Program-made: the position numbers and the translations under genes
NCBI GenBank assembly: GCA_002785985.1
Contig: NHNU01000013.1
Span: 62,001 to 126,000 of the forward strand
DNA: 64,000 bases
Direction of reading: 5' to 3'
From: Microcyclosporella mali
Taxonomy: Eukaryota > Ascomycota > Dothideomycetes > Mycosphaerellales > Mycosphaerellaceae
Shown: piece by piece, positions 42,527-53,081 of the stretch
Position numbering within the stretch: position 1 is the first letter of the stretch
Layout: each line of letters begins with the position of its first letter
The notes under the pieces: generated by a model
What the model was told of the DNA's origin: nothing
Database searches by the model: none
Seen by the model: the letters and a program-made list of their open reading frames with translations, nothing else

Positions 42527-42895
42527 ATGGCCTTCCCATTCACCACCACCTCTGTCCCACACAGCAGCATGAACAACCAAGCCAACAACCGCAACTCAGC
42601 TCTCAGCACTCATCGTTCCGAGATCAGCGGCTTCTCCCTCTCCAGCAAAAGCTCCACCTCCTCAAGACTCAGCAATCTCAGCGCCAAGCTCAAGACCAAA
42701 GTCGCGCCTTACTATGCCGTCTACAGCACCACCAGCTTCTACACCTCGACATCCGCTGTTCACTCTTGGGCGAGTCTCGAGGCAGAAGAGGAGCAGCAGA
42801 AGCCCCGCAGCAAACCCTCAAGCCTGAAGGAGAAGACGAAGAAGAACAACAAGTCCTTCGAGTGGGCATTCCCGGACCTTAGCGGTTGCTGCTAG
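42527..42895 (+). CDS. Small Ser-rich protein ending in Cys-Cys
   Basis: Single exon, 122 residues, with a favourable start context (ATCACAATGG) behind a long A/C-rich leader. The N-terminal half is rich in Ser and Asn (FSLSSKSSTSSRLSNLSAKL), the middle is basic, a short YYAVYSTTSFYTS aromatic segment follows, and the end is a Lys-rich stretch and then LSGCC. No signal peptide or domain is recognised. A C-terminal CC could be a lipidation site of Rab-type geranylgeranylation or palmitoylation, but this is only a motif match. The leader and codon use argue for an expressed gene. Function is unknown. Confidence 0.6.
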   Translation: MAFPFTTTSVPHSSMNNQANNRNSALSTHRSEISGFSLSSKSSTSSRLSNLSAKLKTKVAPYYAVYSTTSFYTSTSAVHSWASLEAEEEQQKPRSKPSSLKEKTKKNNKSFEWAFPDLSGCC

Positions 42896-43902
42896 ATGGG
42901 ATCTCCTCTACTGCTCTTGGTATTGGATACGATGGCGTTTGTATCGGTCGGGATGGCCGCTCTAAAGCATTTACATGGTTGCATTGGGCCGGAAATGGTG
43001 AAGCTTGGGAAATCGTGGTGGAGTAATGGTGCTTGGAAGATACCTGTCTATTAGTTCCTTGTGTGACACCAACGAATATTGTGAAAATTTATCAAACCTG
43101 CTCCAAGCCTCCATGAATGCGCATTGCATGTCTGTCTAGAGTAGCTTTACTGATGACTGAGGCACGACAGGAAATCTCCCTGCTGCATCAGCAGCGCACA
43201 AATGAATGCCTCACTCGCCACTCTCTGGACATCAGCTTCGCTCTTGCGATGAGCGTCTCATTCTTGCAGCCATCATGGCATAACGCCACGTAAAACTCCT
43301 GTCCCCGCAATGACTTTCATCGACGCCGGCATCCCGTTTTCTTGGTTGGCCCAAGATCCGGAGAAAGCGCAAATACCCTTCGCGATCTATGACCTTGAAT
43401 CCCCAACTGATCTCATCGCAATTGAGCTTCCGACATCCGCTGGAAGCTTTGCACTACGTGAACACCTCTCGCCTCTCTTAAGCTTAGACGGAATCTGGAG
43501 AAATTCCAAGTCGATCGCCATGTTGACAGTGACAGCGATGAAGCGCTGTTGCGCATGTCAATGCTCAGTGGTAGGACCTGAAACAGAATCTAATTCTTAG
43601 CTTTGAGGAATTCCTACTAGCTAGGGAGTGGCACATGCAATGCCACCTCAAAGAGGATGATAAGTCGACAATGTATTGCAGACTGCAGTACAGCTTTGTC
43701 GAACCGTCAAGCAAGTCTCTGGTGCCGATGAGAGATGAAGATAGGCAATACCAGAAGACGAGACGGGAAAGGGACCTCGATGTGGGAATGAAGTGTAGAT
43801 CAATACTAACATTTCACGATTTCAAGTGATTCATGGATAATGCCTTAGTGAACAGGCTATGAAGGGTTTGAAACGGCCAAAATGGAAGATGTGGATGTCA
43901 GC
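42896..43902. other. Intergenic region, 1 kb
   Basis: This lies between the Ser-rich protein and the minus-strand regulator. It contains only the doubtful 96-codon frame at 43310. Confidence 0.45.
43310..43600 (+). CDS. Hypothetical short protein, doubtful
   Basis: A 96-codon ATG frame (start MTFIDAGIPFSWLAQDPEKA) with protein-like composition in its first 60 codons and a Cys-rich end (KRCCACQC). No family is recognised and no splice partner was found. It may be a remnant or a first exon. Confidence 0.22.
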   Translation: MTFIDAGIPFSWLAQDPEKAQIPFAIYDLESPTDLIAIELPTSAGSFALREHLSPLLSLDGIWRNSKSIAMLTVTAMKRCCACQCSVVGPETESNS

Positions 43903-45227
43903 TCAGTTAGTTTGGGTCATCCAATGGGTCTGAAGATTGTCGAGAATAGTCGAAACAGGCCAGCCGGTAGATTTCTGACAACCATGCAGCTTTCGCACAA
44001 GCTCGTCTTTGTGATGCTCCGAGACTAGGTACCTGCAGCAGAAACTGATAGGTCCGAACGAATTAACCAGCGTTGGGGAAGATCCTGAGGTAAATGCCAG
44101 GCTGCAGAGGCGTACGGCAAGTTCTCCTAGCTCCTGGCCGGTCGCTGGTCCACTGTGCGGGTCTGTAGCTTTCAGAACACTCTGCGTAACAATCTCATAT
44201 TCCAAGATAGCAGCGTGCGAGTCCTGCAGAGTATAGACCATTGGGAAAGACACACCATCCGAGCTTTCATGAAAAGGTTTGACGTGGGCTGGAAGTGAGG
44301 CTTTCCAGGCTATGAGCTGCTTGAGAACGTCTTTTTGGCCGTCGACGGCAACAACGTCCTTGAAGCAAATATTGATGGCATTCGCAAGAATCATCGTAAT
44401 CAGGTTCAGGTGATCTTCATCGTCGGCCAGCGGAGTACTCCAGTGCAGCTCCAACGGGTCGAGCTTGAGAGGGCACCTGTTCATCAGCGAGAATGTAATG
44501 TCCTCGCGTAGGTAGTTGAAGTAGCCAGCACGTACGAGCGAAGGCATACTCGTATCGATGTTATAGTTGGCAGACAGGGCATACGCACCACTCAGATGAC
44601 GGTTCGGGTCGGTCTCAACGGCCAGTATCTCATAAGAACGGAGGAGGCAGACAGCTGCGAGTGTGTTTCCAACATGAGCCTCGATTGCAGACCGATTCAT
44701 GTTGATCAGCTGCTTCACGCAGGATGAGTGACACTGCTCCGCTGTCCTTCTCATGGTTGGCGCCGCCGTGCGCGCGAGGTGAATGGCAGCAAACGCGATG
44801 ATGGCATTGAACAGTAATGAGTCCTCTAGTGCCAGCGCGGGCAGTTTTCTCGAGAAGTGTTGCTTGGCATCACTCAAGTCGTACCAGGGCGCAAGATTCT
44901 TCACATAGTGCTGAAACAGATTGGCCGTGGTCGAGTCCACCAAGGCTATTTTCGATTCTGCTTGTGGAGGAGCAGAAGTATCACATATCTTCCTCTTCGC
45001 GTCATGATGTCGGAACGCGAGCTGCTGAGGGCGATGGCAGTACCTTCGGGCGAGCATGCATCTGTTACATATCGGGACCGCTTCATCGCATTTGACCTTC
45101 CGCTGTCGACATGTCAAGCTGAATCACCAGTCATCAGTAAGCTCGATGAGGGCGATGTGAGCTGCACGAGACGGAAGCAGGAGATGTACCATGCTGCCCA
45201 AGGCGTCAGTCTCGATGGATTTGTCAT
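43903..45227 (-). CDS. Zn2Cys6 transcription factor
   Basis: Two exons, 45190-45227 and 43903-45118 (71-bp intron), giving 417 residues. The first exon encodes MTNPSRLTPWAA and two bases of a Cys codon. Splicing restores the first zinc-cluster cysteine, so the cluster reads C-LT-CRQRKVKC then CNRC and C. Without this exon the zinc cluster would be incomplete. The rest has the helical pattern of the second type of fungal TF domain (LLFNAIIAFAAIHLART, CHSSCVKQLI), with a long C-terminal effector region. Nuclear regulator. Targets are unknown; it is divergent from the Kelch gene and convergent with nothing obvious. Confidence 0.88.
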
Positions 45228-46104
45228 GTGCTCGGCCTGGCTTCACCTGTTTTACTGAGAATACGCGGCATTGGCGCCGCAGTGATGGATCAGAGCATTT
45301 CATCTCAACGGAGAGTCAATTGTATCTAGGCGCATACATGTATCTTGCTGTTGTTGGCATCGTCGATGGCCGGATCGGAAGGAGAGCCGACGAGGGGGGT
45401 TGGCCATGGCTCCCTCGGTTGCACGTCGAAGAAGGCGACAGTGAGGTCATTCCAATCTCCATCCCTGCCAGGTTTCGCTTCACCATCCACCAACCACCTC
45501 ATTTGCACTGCACCGTCTCAATGCAAGCATGCAGCGGTCGTTGTCGATCATCGTCACTGTTCGACCAGGCCCGTCTATGCTGGTACTGCCACACAAGGAG
45601 GAGTCCTCACCATGCATCGATATTTTCCCATTCTTCTCCACTGCCCCGTCGGCTGTCTCTTATCCGTGTGTAACACATACATTGATACCAGCACGGCCTA
45701 AGTGTCAAACAAGGAAGCGTACCTGCAGCAGTGTTGATTGATCGACTCGTCGTTCGCTCTTCTTGCTCTTCTTGCTCTTCGCCGCTCCAACTTCGACTCT
45801 CTAATCCGCCTCTCCCTCCTGCGGCAATCAGCCACCTATATCCCCCATGCCTCTATAGCGCGGCTGTTATGCGACGTGGCATGCCGTTGACGTAGCATCT
45901 GCGACAATCCAACGGACAAGAACAGGTTGCGCTGCTGTGTACTAAGTACTGTACCTGGTCTGTCGCTATCCTTTGGAGGCTGTGTCTGCTGCAGTGCACG
46001 AGTTACGAGCTGGCCCGTATTATCTCAGTTGCCGGAGGCTTGCACGCCCCCGAGCAGGATCGCGCCATTTTTCACAGTATTGCTGGCACGCTCTGCTACG
46101 CGTT
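45228..46104. promoter_or_regulatory. Divergent promoter region of regulator and Kelch gene
   Basis: About 880 bp between the two start codons. The segment near 45755-45830 is pyrimidine-rich (TCTTCTTGCTCTTC), as in many fungal promoters. Open frames are short and lack motifs. Confidence 0.4.
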
Positions 46105-48677
46105 ATGACAGGAGCCATGGGTACCTCCGTGCGCCGCACATCTGTCTTCCAGGAACTTGGATTGGACAATGACACCGGACCTCAATCTGACACGCTCTCA
46201 TCCACGCCGTCAAGCTGCCAGACCGTATTTTCGTCGGGCGCCACGAAAAGGAAGCGACCCTCTGCCAGTGTACGCTTCCGGAGCCAGGAAGAAGTATATG
46301 TGGTTGAACGATACGAGCAAGATGCCATCGTGAGCGACGACGAATCCGGGCCTCCAGCAAAGCCGATCCACTCTGGTCACTCACCTCCTCCTTCGATAGC
46401 TGAACCTACTCTGTCTCCACTTCCTGGCCGCAATTCTATGATGGGTCAATTCGGGGCAGTAGCTCTGCTTTTCTTCGCCGCTCTTCCGCTGCTACAGAGC
46501 ACTTCGTACTTTGGACACGCATCTTTGCCAATCACTCCTGTCAGTGGTGGTGTAATACCGCGGGATAGCACATCACATGGCAGCGTAGTGCTGGATCGGC
46601 GAGCAGACAGCCCCACCGATGTGTGTTTCCGATGGGCACAGCAATGTTCGTATTCATGATCCTCCTCTGGCCATCGGTACTGACTAGTTCCAGCGGCCAT
46701 TGTCAACGGTACTCTCTACTTATATGGCGGCGAAGCTACAGCCGATCCTAGTCAGACGGAAAACACTTGGAATAATAATTTCCTGTCTCTGGATCTCACG
46801 AAGACATGGCAAGTTGCCTCCCCATCTCTGACTGGACTGCCACAGCCATCTGGACCACCAAATGTCAGTCTCGGTTATCTGTGGAATTCGCACGAGTCTT
46901 TATTCTTGTATGGAGGAGAATTCGATTGGAAGCCTGCAGAGTCTCCAAGTCCATTTGCGCTTTGGGAGTACGGCATAGCATCAGAAGAATGGGTTGAGCA
47001 CAACGATCCCGTAACGTCGCGCGGCAACAGTGCTCCTAGTGACAACGATCCTGTGCAGCGATCGGCAGAAGGTGCTGGCATCAGCGTGCCTTCCCTGGGC
47101 CGCGGCTTCTACTTTGGCGGACATCAGGACGGCTTTACAACAGAGGGCTGGTCGCAAAGCATTCCCAGGATATACCTACAGTCTTTACTAGAGTACACTT
47201 TTCCAGGTTTCTCGAATGATCAGGTCGATGCCTTGGCCAATAACCAAGACGCCGGCGAGGATGGAGTCTATCGCAATATTACCGAAGGCGGTCTTCAATC
47301 TGAAGCGGGCTTTACCCAACGCGCGGACGGTCTGCTCATCTACGTACCTGGCTTTGGCGATGAAGGAATCCTACTCGCTCTTGCTGGCGGCACCAACGAG
47401 ACCTTCACACAGATGAACAACATCAATGTCTACGACATCTCGACCAGCGCTTGGTACACTCAAGCAACATCTGGCGAGAATCCAGAGATTCGGGTCAATC
47501 CTTGTGCCGTGATTGCTGCTGCGCAAGATGGCAGCAGCTATAACATCTACATGTTCGGGGGACAGAATCTTACTCCGTATGGCAACCAGACGCAGTACGA
47601 CGATATGTGGATTCTGACTTTGCCTTCATTCACCTGGATCAAGGTCGATCAGGGTGGACAGAGTGTCCCATACGGCCGGAGTGGCCATACCTGCAACGTT
47701 TGGGATGCCCAGATGGTCATGGTGGGAGGGTATACCGGAGACGAAGGTCTGACTTGCGAGAGCCCGGGCATCTATGTATTTGACATGAGCGCACTGGAGT
47801 GGGTGAATCAGTTCACAGCGTCTTCGGCAGGAACAGATGATGGGTCCTCTTCCAGTAACGATGAGTCCGGATCAACTGGCTCAAGCAACCCGTGAGCTAC
47901 GCCGAAAGGGTATATTTGTGTCGAAACTGACAGATGTGCAGCTTCAACCAACAGCTTTCTCAAAAGTTTTCCTCCGATTCAAGCGGCGGTCTCGAAGGCT
48001 CGTACAACTATGAAGTTCCCGCTGCTGTGATCTCAGTCATCGGGGGCGGCAAAACAGGCGGAGCAACTCTCACGACACCCGTGAATACTGCCACAGCAGG
48101 ACCATTATCGACCGGAAAGCCAGTGACTTATACCGTCACGAATCCTGACGGCTCTACCACTACAGCAACAACGGGCGCAGGATCAGGAGGAGGTGGCAAT
48201 GACTCTTCAGGGAAAGGCGTCAATGTTGGTGCCATTGTAGCCGGCTGTGTAGCCGGCTTCTTCTTCGTGGTCGCATGCTACCTGGCCTTCTGCACCTACG
48301 TCTACCGCAAACAATTACAGCTGTACAAGCGTCACCATGAGATGACTCAAGCCCAGGCCAACGACGAGAAAACGAAACCCTCATTCGGTGGATTTTTGGC
48401 GACAAACACGAGTAAAAGCACACCGACACCTTCGGATCCCAGCTATCGTCGCGGCGAGCTGGGCCCATGGGTCACGAATACGAGCGCGCATGCCAGTAGT
48501 GAGCACAGTCGAGGCGAAAGCGGAAATGTACGATATGGCGCTGGGTATAATAGTGTGCGAAGGAGCAGTGAGACGAGCGATACCAATGAGGAAGATTTGC
48601 TGGGTGGCAGAGAACCGACTTTTGTTGGGGTAATGCTTAATCCGAGAAGGTCGCTGAGGGTCATCAATCGAGATTGA
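46105..48677 (+). CDS. Kelch-repeat single-pass membrane protein
   Basis: Three exons, 46105-46645, 46694-47891 and 47942-48677 (introns 48 and 50 bp), giving 824 residues from ATG 46105. Kelch motifs occur throughout the ectodomain (LYLYGGEA, LFLYGGEF, LALAGGT, YMFGGQ, MVMVGGYTG). A Ser/Thr-rich stalk follows, then a transmembrane helix (AIVAGCVAGFFFVVACYLAF) and a basic Ser-rich cytoplasmic tail. A first hydrophobic segment (QFGAVALLFFAALPLL) lies about 115 residues in, so it would be a signal anchor unless translation starts at MMGQF (near 46438). The N-terminal extension has a basic RKRP and an SVRF motif. Fungal homologues are cell-surface, beta-propeller proteins of poorly known function. 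Confidence 0.88.
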
Positions 48678-49431
48678 TAGGCTTGCAGAGCGTGCTCGAG
48701 GACAGAATATGTACAGCTTTTACGACGAGATGGAGGACGTCTTGATATTTGATGGATGCGGTCTGCGAGCATTGGATACCCTTTATTAGTATATCGAGCA
48801 ATTGTGCTTAAGCCTGACGTAACCTTTCCTCCTTCAATGAGTCTCCGTCGTCCTTAAGGTTGAAGTGCTTTTCAACGCGAGGGATGAGTAGGAAAGGTAG
48901 ACAGACTCTCAGCGACACCCCGGACCCGTGCCAGAAGCCGAAAATGGCTTGGCAGATATGTGGAGAGAGGTATCAGGAGACATATCTCACAGCCCACAAC
49001 TTCGGATGTCGCCGACCACCAACAGAAGGGTGAAATCTGCCTACCCTTGATATGGAAGTCCATGGTCGCGCGATGCTGGATCACGCAACACACTCTCCTG
49101 ACATGCTAGATGATGCCGTGCGGTATACAATTCACAGGAGACGTCACACATGTCTATATATTGCCATCGAAGTCACACCTTGAAGCATTCTTCTCAAGAT
49201 GTCATCAGCACCAGCACCAGCATCAACACCAACAGCAACAGCAACACATAAGACCAACACGCCAAAGATCCAGTCATCGAGAACCAGACCCGAAAACGCA
49301 GAGAATCCAGCGGGAGACTTCCACCAGTCCAATCTCGAATACTACTCGTCGATCGTAGCCACAGCTCTGCAAACAAACAGACCAGCCGTACACCTCTATT
49401 TCATCAATCACAACCACGCTCCGCCACCAAA
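48678..49431. other. Intergenic region
   Basis: About 750 bp. The end carries a CAG/CAC/CAA-rich repeat that creates a spurious Gln/His-rich frame and is probably the 5' leader of the small gene at 49432. No other gene is supported. Confidence 0.5.
49205..49248 (+). repeat. CAGCAC / CAACAG imperfect trinucleotide repeat
   Basis: A run of CAG, CAC, CAT and CAA triplets in the presumed leader of the downstream gene. A leader role is inferred. Confidence 0.7.
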
Positions 49432-49756
49432 ATGTCAGCAGCAACAGCATTGAAAGGATGCCTGCTCCTCGGCGGACTCGCATCTCTTCCAGTCGGCGCA
49501 GCGTACATTTCCACAGCCGATCATAGCACGTACGTAATCCCTCAATACGTTTCTACTTCCGTTTCATCAGTGGGGCTGATTTTGAGCTCGCATCAGGTTA
49601 CCTTTCGGCACCATAGCCTCTGGCAAGATCGCCGGTCGTTTCAGCAATTTCGATGCCAAGTCGCAGGACTGGCATAGGAGTCCGGAGGAGGCGCGGAGAG
49701 TGAGGCAGGAGCGGCATGCGAGAATTCGGGAGCAGATTCGCCACCAGCTGTTATGA
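49432..49756 (+). CDS. Tiny spliced membrane or secreted protein, 85 residues
   Basis: Two exons, 49432-49529 and 49597-49756 (67-bp intron, GTACGT donor, CATCAG acceptor). Start context ACCAAAATGTC is favourable. The N-terminus (KGCLLLGGLASLPVGAAYIS) is a hydrophobic segment. The second exon reads GKIAGRFSNFDAK and then a charged helix (SPEEARRVRQERHARIREQ). The length, N-terminal anchor and basic amphipathic tail resemble small mitochondrial inner-membrane or assembly proteins, but I recognise no named family. Its exon junction keeps frame, which makes chance less likely. Confidence 0.55.
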
Positions 49757-50425
49757 CTGCATGTGAGTGATTTGACTTGCATTTTGTGAGGGAGGATCCA
49801 TGGAAAGGGAGCAGTCTTTTTGTAATGATGGTGTTGCGGGTTTTGATTGGTATCGAGGCGGCGATTGCGTGTCACCTTCAAGAGTGTTTGGAGATAGTTA
49901 GCATGTTCTTAAGAATGGAACCAAGCCGATATCTATATGGTCCTGTGCGGCTGACCTGACAATGGAACAAGCACTTCTAGCGAAATAGGCTCCGGCGGGT
50001 ACGGCTCCCGAGTGTGACTGCGATGGCTCGGTATGCAGAGAAGTCGCCAGCCATTATTCTTTCCCCTGCTGCGCTGCAGTCTTCTTTACAACATCGATCA
50101 TTGATGTTTGGTGAAGGTCATGAAACGGCGATGCTGGCGAGGACGAATTAGATGTCTCCTGATGAGGCTGAGAAGAAAGTTTCAGCCCCCATGCGCTAGC
50201 ACCGACATGGCCAGCTTGCCAGCTGTTATCACAAGCCGCATTCCAACTAACAAGCGGGACTATTGCTACCACCTTCCTTCTGGTGAATGAAGACGACAAT
50301 CACATGTCAACAATTGCTATACCAAATTCTCCGACATCGAAAAGCATGATTGGCTAATCGCTGAGCTCACCACTCAAGACTTCACCCACGACTCTCCCAT
50401 GCTTCGATAAAAGCAACCACCCACA
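49757..50425. other. Intergenic region upstream of the J-protein
   Basis: About 670 bp. No open frame over 82 codons and no motif. It should hold the J-protein promoter. Confidence 0.5.
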
Positions 50426-51643
50426 ATGCTCCTCTTCTCTTCCCTCGCCCTCCTCTGTCTGGTCCTCTGTGCCGCAGCACAGGACTACTACAGGCTTCTC
50501 GACGTCGACCGCGACGCCTCCGAACGCGAGCTCAAAAAAGCCTACCGCCGCCTGTCCAAAAAGTACCACCCGGACAAGAATCCCGACAATGAAGCAGCTG
50601 CGCAGAAATTCGTCGAGATCTCCGAAGCGTACGAAGTCCTTTCCGATGACAACCTCCGACGGATCTACAACCAGCATGGAGCGGAGGGCGTGAAGCAGCA
50701 CCGACAACGAGAGTCCGGTCCCGGCGGCGGGAGGAATCCTTTCGACATGTTCGCGCAATTCTTCGGCGGCGGCGGCGGTCATGGCGGGCAGCGACGTGGA
50801 CCGAACATGGAAGTGCGCGTGCAGTTCCCGCTCAAGGACTTCTATACAGGTGCCGAACACACGTTCCGGATCGAGAAGCAAGTGATCTGCGACAAATGCG
50901 ACGGGTCAGGGTCGGAAGATGGCCAGAGAGATACGTGTGATAAGTGTAGAGGGCAGGGCGCGGTGATTCAGAAGCAGATGCTGGCGCCGGGGATATATCA
51001 GCAGATGCAGATGCAGTGTGATAAGTGTGGTGGGCGGGGGAGCACGGTGAAGCATAAATGTAAGAAGTGTTCTGGGGAGAGGGTGGTTCAGTCGGAGGAG
51101 AGTTTCGACATCAGTGTGGAGAAGGGTATGCCGAGGGGTGTACGTGTCAGCTATGAAAATGATGGGGATGAGTCACCGGATTGGCAGGCTGGGGATTTGA
51201 TTGTGCAGGTCACGCAGCAGGAGCCCGCGCTGGAGGAGGAAGAAAGGGCTAGGACAGATGGCACTTTCTTCAGGAGGAAAGACCAGAACCTTTTCTGGCG
51301 GGAAGTGTTGTCACTGCGGGAAGCTTGGATGGGCGATTGGACTCGCAACCTCACACATTTAGATGGTCACGTCGTTCAGCTCTCGCGAAAACGAGGAGAG
51401 GTCGTGCAACCAGGCCACGTCGAAGTCATCGCCGACGAAGGAATGCCTGTGTGGAAATGGGAAGGCGACGGTCCAGAGTTTGGGTCGCTGCACGTCGAGT
51501 ACGTGGTCGTTATCCCGGACCAGATGGACAAGGGCATGGAGAAAGACTTCCACTCCATCTGGGAGAAGTGGAGGCAAAAGAGCGGCGTAGACCTCCTCAA
51601 GGACAGCGGGAGACCGAAGCCGGTTGTGCACGAGGAATTGTAG
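50426..51643 (+). CDS. scj1: ER-lumenal J-domain co-chaperone (Scj1 / DNAJB11 type)
   Basis: Single exon, 405 residues. Signal peptide (MLLFSSLALLCLVLCAAAQ), J-domain with HPD (KYHPDKNP), Gly/Phe-rich linker (FGGGGGHGG), then the zinc-finger domain with four C-x2-C-x-G-x-G-type repeats (CDKCDGSG, CDKCRGQG, CDKCGGRG, and a last CKKCSGER lacking the final Gly) and a C-terminal substrate-binding domain. It delivers unfolded glycoproteins to the BiP/Kar2 Hsp70 in the ER and supports ER-associated degradation. The C-terminus ends in HEEL, a variant of the HDEL/KDEL retrieval signal. Its promoter shows no element I can assign. Confidence 0.95.
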   Translation: MLLFSSLALLCLVLCAAAQDYYRLLDVDRDASERELKKAYRRLSKKYHPDKNPDNEAAAQKFVEISEAYEVLSDDNLRRIYNQHGAEGVKQHRQRESGPGGGRNPFDMFAQFFGGGGGHGGQRRGPNMEVRVQFPLKDFYTGAEHTFRIEKQVICDKCDGSGSEDGQRDTCDKCRGQGAVIQKQMLAPGIYQQMQMQCDKCGGRGSTVKHKCKKCSGERVVQSEESFDISVEKGMPRGVRVSYENDGDESPDWQAGDLIVQVTQQEPALEEEERARTDGTFFRRKDQNLFWREVLSLREAWMGDWTRNLTHLDGHVVQLSRKRGEVVQPGHVEVIADEGMPVWKWEGDGPEFGSLHVEYVVVIPDQMDKGMEKDFHSIWEKWRQKSGVDLLKDSGRPKPVVHEEL

Positions 51644-53081
51644 TGTACGAGAGATGTTTGCTAAGGTAGACTATAGACCTGGAACCTGTTCAGGACCTTC
51701 TACACGACTCTGAATTCGCTTGGTGGTCATGAGCATGCAGCGTGACCTTACGTCCAGCCACAAGGTGCTAGTGATCTGTCTGAAATCTCGCTTCAATCCC
51801 ATCCACGGCCTTCCAAGACTGGAAAGTTGTCACGAAAGTATGGCTTCTCCGCATGTAACTTATAGAGGAGGTTGGATCACGAGGATCTGTTGAATCCATC
51901 TTTGCCTCTACTACAGGTCAACGTTCTCACCCTCCTTGCCGATTCCAGCTCATTCCAATCAATGAGTAGCGTGCTCAAACCATGTCGCTCAAATCAAGGC
52001 GCCCTCCAGAGAAGATGAGAGACCGGTGGTGAGACAGTTGTCATTCGTATCAAGGTGAGGCTGTGTACAAGGTGCAGATCCAAGACATTTAGACCCCCCC
52101 CCCCCTTCAAACATCTCTCTTCTGCTTTGCGAGCGCTTCAAGACAAGCTCAGGTAAGGGCACAGCCATCCTCAGCAAGATGCCCAACCATGGTGTCGTTG
52201 AGATACTTTGAGATCGTCAACCAACAAAGGGACATCAGTCCTGTATCGTCATCGTCAAGGCCAGACTCAGCCAAGGACAAGTGGGCTCGGGAGCATTTCA
52301 ATGTTGAGATCCATTGTCATAATGCTTCACGGCTACAATGTGGCCAGCATTCGTTTGAGTTCTCCTCTGCCCATCGTCAGCGATTGCTTCTTCCACCTGA
52401 GCAGCGCTTCCCGCTACACCAAGAACGAAAAGCTTGAAAAAAAAAATCGTGGTCATACACAGGGAGGGAGAGGGTGTCAAATTGACCAGGCCGGCATACT
52501 GCCATATCGCCGACCGAACCGACTGGCCGAAAGGCTCTAGGGCACACGTATCTTTCAGAATGAACGTGGAGCCCGGATACCTGGTGCCCCGGTTCGTCTA
52601 TTGCGAAGTGCAGCAAGTGATGATTGATAGAAGGGTACAGGAGTCCGTACATTGCTTGTCGCAATCATTGCTGGGCTGGCCTATGAAGTTTGATGTGTGG
52701 TCGAATCGAAGTCCACAGGCGTGAGACTACCTCCTACATGGTACAACGACCGCCAGAGCTTGAGATTTCGGTGTCTGCCAACGTATATTACAACTCTTCT
52801 CGGAGGAACGTGGTTAATTCTCTTAATTGAGTCACAGCATCCTCTAACGATGCAGACCACCCTTTTTGGTATTACGTAGCCTGATGCGACTTCGCGTTGA
52901 TTAGCCTTCCCCATCGTTCCTTCGCAGACTCTCAAAAGTCGCCTCCTTGGCTGCACTCGCCTCCTGAGCATGATACGATGAGTACGCGGCCGGTCAATTC
53001 TTACGATCGCCTGAACTCGTGAGATCCAGTAGTACCAACATCTTCGACTGGGCTATGGTCTCAAGCCCAGTTTCACTCGTC
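51644..53081. other. Intergenic region, 1.4 kb
   Basis: This lies between the convergent 3' ends of the J-protein and the UPC2-like regulator. It carries a 12-C homopolymer and short frames on both strands without motifs. No gene is supported. Confidence 0.5.
52094..52105 (+). repeat. C12 homopolymer
   Basis: Twelve consecutive C residues in intergenic DNA. Homopolymer length may be an assembly or sequencing weak point. Confidence 0.9.

Noticed and set aside
39646..45227. P450, Ser-rich protein and Zn2Cys6 gene as a second biosynthetic cluster
   Set aside because: No backbone synthase (PKS, NRPS, terpene cyclase) or other tailoring enzymes nearby.
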